Origin: Candidatus Kapaibacterium sp.
GTDB taxonomy: Bacteria > Bacteroidota > Ignavibacteria > Kapaibacteriales > Kapaibacteriaceae
Assembly: GCA_030830285.1 (NCBI GenBank)
Contig: JAURNF010000076.1
Coordinates: forward strand, 1-9,775
Reading direction: 5' to 3'
DNA: 9,775 nt
Shown here: positions 6,175 to 9,775 of the stretch, in pieces
How positions within the stretch are numbered: position 1 is the first letter of the stretch
Layout of the letters: each line of letters starts with the position of its first letter
The notes under the pieces: model-generated
Told to the model about the DNA's origin: nothing
The model's database searches: none
Seen by the model: the letters and a program-made list of their open reading frames with translations, nothing else
Translations under genes and position numbers: made by a program

Positions 6175-7560
6175 TTACGCCGTGCGTGCTAAGCGTCCGG
6201 CCGTAGCCATGAGGAGCTCGTCGCTCCACATCGGACCCTGCAATTGCATCCCGATAGGAAGTCCAGCTACATCGCTGCCAAACGGCAAGCTTATCGCCGG
6301 AATACCAGCAATGTTGGCCGACACCGTGAAGTAGTCGCTGAGCCACATGCTCACGGGATCCTTCTTTGCGCCGCGTTCAAACGCCGTTGTTGGCGTAGTT
6401 GGCATAGCAAGCAGATCGACGCGACTGAAAATGTCGGTGTACGCGTCGCTGATGAGTCGGCGAGCTTGTTGTGCCTTGTTGTAGTATGCATCGTAGTACC
6501 CGCTCGAGAGTACGTAGGTGCCAAGCATGATACGACGCTGCACTTCAGCGCCGAAGCCTGCAGTGCGTGATGCAGTCGTAATGTCGCCGTCCTCAGCATC
6601 CACTCGCAAGCCAAATCGCACGCCGTCGAAGCGAGCAAGATTGCTTGAGGCCTCCGCGGTTGCGATGATGAAGTACGTTGGGATCCACGTCTCGCTGTGC
6701 GGTACCACAACGTCGACCACCTCCGCACCAAGCGCAGCGAGTGCATCGCGATACGCGCCATAGGCGTCGATCATCTGCTGCTCACATCCGGTGAGTTGCG
6801 ACAGGGGCATTGCGCCAATGCGCAGCGGTCGTTCTGCTGCCGAACGTGGCGTACCCTGGACCGATGTTGAGTCCATTGGATCGTGCCCAGCAATTGCAGC
6901 GAACCCATCCTGCATGTCGTGAATCGATGCAGAGAATAATCCAATCTGATCGAGTGACGATGCAAATGCGACCAGACCGTAGCGAGAGATGCGACCATAG
7001 GTCGGCTTCAGTCCGAACGTTCCGCAAAACGCTGCTGGTTGACGGATCGAGCCACCCGTATCCGAACCCAAGCTCACGTGACACATGCCGCTGGCCGCTG
7101 CCACGGCTGAGCCGCCTGACGAGCCACCTGGGACGCGTGCGTTGTCGATGTGGTGGAGTACTGGACCAAATGCGGACGTCTCGTTCGATGAACCCATCGC
7201 GAACTCGTCCATGTTCGTCTTGCCGATGCAGATTGCACCAGCGTCGATCAACCGTTCAATCACGGTTGCATTGAATAGCGGTTGAAATCCTTCCAGCATG
7301 CGCGACGCACATGTGGTTGGCAAACCCTTCACGTGGATGTTGTCCTTCACCGCGATCACCATGCCCTCGAGTGGACGTTGGAGTCCGGACGCATAGCGTT
7401 CGTCGGCTTCCAGCGCCTGTCGCTGCGCGCCAGCAGCGTCTACAGCGAGAAACGCATTCAGTGATTCCTGTGCAGCAATGCGCGAGAGGAATCCATCGAC
7501 GGATTCCTTTGCCGATGTTGTACCTGCGCTACATGCCGAGCGTTGGTCGGTAAACGTCAT
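6175..7560 (-). CDS. gatA: Asp-tRNA(Asn)/Glu-tRNA(Gln) amidotransferase subunit A (amidase signature)
   Basis: A 461-residue amidase-signature protein. In GatCAB it releases ammonia from glutamine, which then converts Glu-tRNA(Gln) and/or Asp-tRNA(Asn) to the amide forms in the cytoplasm. The Ser-cisSer-Lys triad is complete: Lys72 (GMVIAVKDNI), Ser147 (RVPGGSSGGS) and Ser171 (GSDTGGSIRQPA), with the family's 75- and 24-residue spacing. GatA-type context is clear in IGKTNMDEFAMGSSNETSAF and GLKPTYGRISRYGLVAFASS, distinguishing it from generic amidases. It is a little short (the usual length is about 480-490), mainly at both ends. The start overlaps the upstream tatB-like stop as ATGA (7557-7560), with no Shine-Dalgarno, so translation is probably coupled. 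gatB and gatC are not in the window, so they must lie elsewhere if the complex is made. Confidence 0.95.
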   Translation of the reverse strand: MTFTDQRSACSAGTTSAKESVDGFLSRIAAQESLNAFLAVDAAGAQRQALEADERYASGLQRPLEGMVIAVKDNIHVKGLPTTCASRMLEGFQPLFNATVIERLIDAGAICIGKTNMDEFAMGSSNETSAFGPVLHHIDNARVPGGSSGGSAVAAASGMCHVSLGSDTGGSIRQPAAFCGTFGLKPTYGRISRYGLVAFASSLDQIGLFSASIHDMQDGFAAIAGHDPMDSTSVQGTPRSAAERPLRIGAMPLSQLTGCEQQMIDAYGAYRDALAALGAEVVDVVVPHSETWIPTYFIIATAEASSNLARFDGVRFGLRVDAEDGDITTASRTAGFGAEVQRRIMLGTYVLSSGYYDAYYNKAQQARRLISDAYTDIFSRVDLLAMPTTPTTAFERGAKKDPVSMWLSDYFTVSANIAGIPAISLPFGSDVAGLPIGMQLQGPMWSDELLMATAGRLARTA

Positions 7561-7886
7561 TGCGGTAGTGATGCATCCTGAGATGGGTGTTCATCCTCAT
7601 CGGTTGTCTCCGATGGAGGTGTTGCTCGCGTTGGTGGAGGCGTTGCAACGATCTGATCTGCGGGCGTATAGCTTGGTGGCGGTGGAGTTGTTGCATGCTG
7701 CGGCTCCTCCACCGAAATCTCGGCAGAGATATCGCGAATCTGTTGCTTGAGATCCTCTTGCGCGCGTCGGAATTGGCGGATGCCCTTTCCAACCTGCTGC
7801 GCTACTTCTGGGATCTTCTTTGGTCCGAACAACAAAATCACGACGAGCACGATGAGCAAGAGCTCGCCACCACCGACATCAAACAT
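7557..7886 (-). CDS. tatB: Twin-arginine translocase subunit, TatB-like
   Basis: A 109-residue protein with one N-terminal membrane helix (about residues 5-20), a short hinge, an amphipathic helix (about 25-58) and a Pro/Thr/Glu-rich tail with PPPP and TPPP runs. Its start MFDVGGGELLL lines up with E. coli TatB (MFDIGFSELLL) without gaps, including Glu8, Gly21-Pro22 and Pro26 (FGPKKIP). This favours TatB, the subunit that with TatC receives folded twin-arginine substrates. Some bacteria have TatA proteins with similar features, so a second TatA remains possible. The start is ATG 7886, one nucleotide after the tatA stop; the longer frame from 7955 would put 23 residues without Tat features before the membrane helix and overlap tatA. 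It overlaps gatA by ATGA. No tatC is present in the window. Confidence 0.8.
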   Translation of the reverse strand: MFDVGGGELLLIVLVVILLFGPKKIPEVAQQVGKGIRQFRRAQEDLKQQIRDISAEISVEEPQHATTPPPPSYTPADQIVATPPPTRATPPSETTDEDEHPSQDASLPQ

Positions 7887-7887
7887 C

Positions 7888-8076
7888 TTAGTTCGTGCCG
7901 TCGCCGTTTGTTGGGCGCTTGTCGGAAGAATCGTCGCCCTTGCCTGATGCGGCATCCTTGAACTCGCGTACGCCGGAGCCGAGTCCGCGCATGAGATCAG
8001 GAATCTTCTTTGCGCCGAAGAGCAGAACGATTACCAGAGCGATGATGATGATCTCGGTTGTTCCAAGATTTGGCAT
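7888..8076 (-). CDS. tatA: Twin-arginine translocase pore subunit TatA
   Basis: A 62-residue protein with one membrane helix (about residues 6-20, EIIIIALVIVLLFG), the TatA/E hinge FGAKKIPDL and an amphipathic helix (MRGLGSGVREFKDA), then a short charged tail. This is the layout of TatA, which multimerises to let folded twin-arginine proteins cross the inner membrane. It is small but within the family range. Its GAKK hinge differs from the GPKK of the next gene, so the two form a TatA/TatB-like pair. The start at 8076 is fixed by GGAGGT 4 nt upstream, and it follows the purQ stop by 18 nt. Confidence 0.9.
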   Translation of the reverse strand: MPNLGTTEIIIIALVIVLLFGAKKIPDLMRGLGSGVREFKDAASGKGDDSSDKRPTNGDGTN

Positions 8077-8080
8077 GTCG

Positions 8081-8086
8081 ACCTCC
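8081..8086 (-). promoter_or_regulatory. Ribosome binding site of tatA
   Basis: GGAGGT on the minus strand ends 4 nt before the tatA ATG. It is one of the few strong Shine-Dalgarno sites here. It lets tatA, which is separated from purQ by 18 nt, be translated independently, whereas the next two genes appear coupled. Confidence 0.75.
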
Positions 8087-8094
8087 GTATTCGA

Positions 8095-8790
8095 TCAACG
8101 TGAAGAAAGTTCGAGAGCAAGGCTGGCAAACACACTCACGCCATCGGTAGAGCCGAGCAGCGGATCGCATGCGCGCTCCGGATGCGGCATCATGCCCATG
8201 ACATTGCCACGTGCGTTTGTGATCCCTGCGATGTTGTTGATGCTTCCGTTCGGATTTGCTTCGGACGACAGTGTTCCGTCCTCCGTTGCGTAGCGATAGA
8301 GCACCTGATTGTTTGCTTCGATTTCGTTGATCACCTCGGCTGGAGCTGTGAAGCGTCCCTCACCGTGAGCGATCGGAATGCGCAACACACTTCCTGTTGA
8401 AAGTGCTCGCGTGAATGGGCTGTTGGTGCGTTCGACGCGCAGGTTCACATCCTTGCACACAAAGGACAAGCCTTCGTTGCGGATCAGAGCACCTGGCAAC
8501 AAGCCTGATTCGCAGAGAATCTGGAAGCCATTACAGATGCCGAACACAATGCCGCCGTCGTTGGCAAAGGCAATAACCGATTGCATGATTGGTGAGAAGC
8601 GTGCGATCGCGCCAGTGCGCAGATAGTCGCCGTATGAGAATCCACCCGGCAGAATCACCGCGTCGAGTCCGCTCGGCAGCGATGTGTCCTTGTGCCACAA
8701 TCGAACGGCAGTATTGCCCGTGATCGTTGCGCCAAACTCCGCATCAGCATTGCAATTCGAACCAGGGAAGGTTACGACACCGATCTTCAT
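8095..8790 (-). CDS. purQ: Phosphoribosylformylglycinamidine synthase, glutaminase subunit PurQ
   Basis: A 231-residue class-I glutamine amidotransferase that supplies ammonia to PurL for converting FGAR to FGAM, the fourth step of IMP synthesis. The N-terminus (KIGVVTFPGSNCNAD) is typical of stand-alone PurQ. The triad is Cys86 (FGICNGFQIL), His203 and Glu205 (MMPHPERA). PGGFSYGDYLR (48-58) is the family signature. Length matches the separate bacterial subunit of about 227, so the organism uses the three-part small PurL/PurQ/PurS form. The start overlaps the purS stop as ATGA (8787-8790), with AGGAG 7 nt upstream. purL is not in the window. Confidence 0.97.
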   Translation of the reverse strand: MKIGVVTFPGSNCNADAEFGATITGNTAVRLWHKDTSLPSGLDAVILPGGFSYGDYLRTGAIARFSPIMQSVIAFANDGGIVFGICNGFQILCESGLLPGALIRNEGLSFVCKDVNLRVERTNSPFTRALSTGSVLRIPIAHGEGRFTAPAEVINEIEANNQVLYRYATEDGTLSSEANPNGSINNIAGITNARGNVMGMMPHPERACDPLLGSTDGVSVFASLALELSSR

Positions 8791-9059
8791 GCCGATGCTC
8801 CTGCAGCCTTCTCAGCAATGTCGATGTGCACATCTTCCATCACTGGATTTGCGAGCAGCTTTGCGCATGCCTCTTCAACCGTTGCGCGTGCAGACTCCAT
8901 GTCGGGTGCTTGCACGTCGAGTTCGATGTGCTTGCCGATCCGTACGTTGGCCATGCCTTGCATGTGCAGTGAGTGAAGCGCGTTTTCTACGGCCTTTCCT
9001 TGAACATCGAGGATGGCGCGGCGCAGTGAAACGATGATTGATGCGGTGTAGGTCTTCAT
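8787..9059 (-). CDS. purS: Phosphoribosylformylglycinamidine synthase subunit PurS
   Basis: A 90-residue protein matching PurS, the small subunit that bridges PurL and PurQ so ammonia can pass between them. The N-terminal strand and helix read TYTASIIVSLRRAILDVQGKAV, close to the family pattern ending LDPQG, here LDVQG. NVRIGKHIELDV (about residues 38-49) is the second family signature. It is slightly longer than the usual 80-85, with an Ala-rich end. The start is ATG at 9059, 4 nt after the pssA stop; the longer frame from 9248 runs antiphase through pssA and is rejected. No Shine-Dalgarno is seen, so coupling to pssA is likely. It sits directly before purQ, its functional partner. Confidence 0.93.
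   Translation of the reverse strand: MKTYTASIIVSLRRAILDVQGKAVENALHSLHMQGMANVRIGKHIELDVQAPDMESARATVEEACAKLLANPVMEDVHIDIAEKAAGASA
8798..8802 (-). promoter_or_regulatory. Ribosome binding site of purQ inside purS
   Basis: AGGAG on the minus strand lies 7 nt before the purQ ATG, within the last codons of purS. With the ATGA overlap it suggests purQ is translated both by re-initiation and independently. Confidence 0.55.
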
Positions 9060-9063
9060 GCTG

Positions 9064-9775
9064 TTACATGGTAAAAGGATCTGGGTCATCTTCCTCAATC
9101 GAGTCATCGCGCTCGGATCGATCGCGCAGAAACACCACGAGGTGTCGGATTGCGCCGCCGACCAAATACAGCACCATGAATGGGAAGAGCGCCTTGCCTC
9201 CGGTGATGACCGAAGCGACCAGCGCCACGAAAAATACGGAAAAGACAACGGGTCGCTGGCGGAGACCCTTGATTGACGGGCGTGGAATGTTGTCGTACTT
9301 GATCGTGCTCACCATGGCGAGCGCCGCCAGTACCGTTACTGCCGCTGTTGCTGCGGGCTTCCAGTCAGCAGGAATGGACTCCGAAGGAAGCCACAACGCA
9401 AGATAGGAGACGATCATGAACGCTCCAGCCGGGATGGGCATGCCACGGAAGTATAGCTTGTCTTCCATGCTCGTGAGCTGGACGTTAAAGCGGGCCAGGC
9501 GCAGAACGCCGGCCAGTGCAGGCAGCGACGCAAGAAGAAGGCCCCACTGATGCCAGTCGTGAAACATCGCTTGGTAGAGCATCGCCGACGGGGCAACCCC
9601 GAACGACACGGCATCGCACAGCGAATCGAGCTCTACGCCGAACTCCGACGTGCTGCGTGTGATTCGTGCCACCACACCGTCGAGCATGTCGAACACACCC
9701 GCCGTGATGATCAGCAACGCGGCACGATCTAGGTGTCCCTCGAAGCATGCGACGATCGCAGCAAACCCACAAAAC
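9064..9775 (-). CDS. pssA: CDP-diacylglycerol-serine O-phosphatidyltransferase (start outside window)
   Basis: The last 237 residues of a CDP-alcohol phosphotransferase. The frame is open to the window edge, where FCGFAAIVACFEG matches the usual region just after the PssA N-terminus, so only a short N-terminal part is missing. The enzyme joins CDP-diacylglycerol and serine to give phosphatidylserine, the precursor of phosphatidylethanolamine, in the inner membrane. The metal and CDP site D-G-x2-A-R-x8-G-x3-D-x3-D is complete in LDGVVARITRSTSEFGVELDSLCD. The following FGVAPS, RLARFNV and GMPIPAGA stretches are PssA hallmarks that set it apart from PgsA. Several membrane helices follow, and the C-terminus is acidic and cytoplasmic-looking (RSERDDSIEEDDPDP). 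A TTG at 9717 should not be taken as the start, because conserved sequence precedes it. It leads into purS after 4 nt and is the most upstream gene visible in this operon. Confidence 0.93.
   Translation of the reverse strand, partial: FCGFAAIVACFEGHLDRAALLIITAGVFDMLDGVVARITRSTSEFGVELDSLCDAVSFGVAPSAMLYQAMFHDWHQWGLLLASLPALAGVLRLARFNVQLTSMEDKLYFRGMPIPAGAFMIVSYLALWLPSESIPADWKPAATAAVTVLAALAMVSTIKYDNIPRPSIKGLRQRPVVFSVFFVALVASVITGGKALFPFMVLYLVGGAIRHLVVFLRDRSERDDSIEEDDPDPFTM

Noticed and set aside
6351..7274. Several overlapping frames on both strands of the gatA region
   Set aside because: All are shadows of gatA, whose complete catalytic triad and motifs leave no doubt about the coding frame.
7887..7955. 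N-terminal extension of the tatB-like gene
   Set aside because: It would put 23 residues without Tat features ahead of a membrane helix that normally sits at the N-terminus, and it overlaps tatA.
9060..9248. N-terminal extension of purS to 9248
   Set aside because: It overlaps pssA in another frame and adds 63 residues with no PurS similarity, whereas ATG 9059 gives a normal PurS length.

Overview
The window looks like ordinary bacterial chromosome with about 50% GC and dense packing, almost all of it on the minus strand. No mobile element, tRNA, rRNA, CRISPR array or phage gene was found. Several features point to the Bacteroidota/Chlorobi/Ignavibacteria/Kapabacteria side of the tree. Many starts have no Shine-Dalgarno, a TAnnTTTG-type promoter element lies before sucD, SucD carries a TGGEGTFH motif, and Ndk carries a GTIRKKYATSKGENAVHGSDS-type C-terminus. 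This placement is an inference, and no rRNA is present to fix it.

Layout from right to left, in the direction most genes are read. (1) 9775-6175, minus strand: a very compact run pssA (start outside the window) - purS - purQ - tatA - tatB-like - gatA. Junctions are gaps of 1, 4 and 18 nt or 4-nt ATGA overlaps, so this is almost certainly one operon. It mixes phospholipid synthesis, the FGAM synthetase accessory subunits, Tat export components and the amidase subunit of the tRNA amidotransferase. (2) 5754-6164, plus strand: a lone OsmC-family thiol protein, the only plus-strand gene, convergent with gatA and divergent from sucD. The 78-nt divergent region holds an exact 11-bp tandem repeat, a candidate sucD promoter and clear ribosome binding sites. 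(3) 5675-4286, minus: sucD then ndk, closed by an 11-bp perfect hairpin at 4223-4248. (4) 4181-1, minus: a three-gene set consisting of a secreted protein, an overlapping lipoprotein with the same apparent fold, and a large membrane protein with two GAF-like domains. The last ends, at the window edge, in the beginning of a GGDEF-like domain.

Functionally, regions 1 and 3 are housekeeping metabolism. The least described part is region 4. Two consecutive exported proteins of unknown function appear to be diverged copies of each other, translationally coupled and followed 5 nt later by a membrane-anchored GAF-GAF-GGDEF-like signalling protein. This is the best candidate for an undescribed unit, but nothing in the sequence proves that the three work together.
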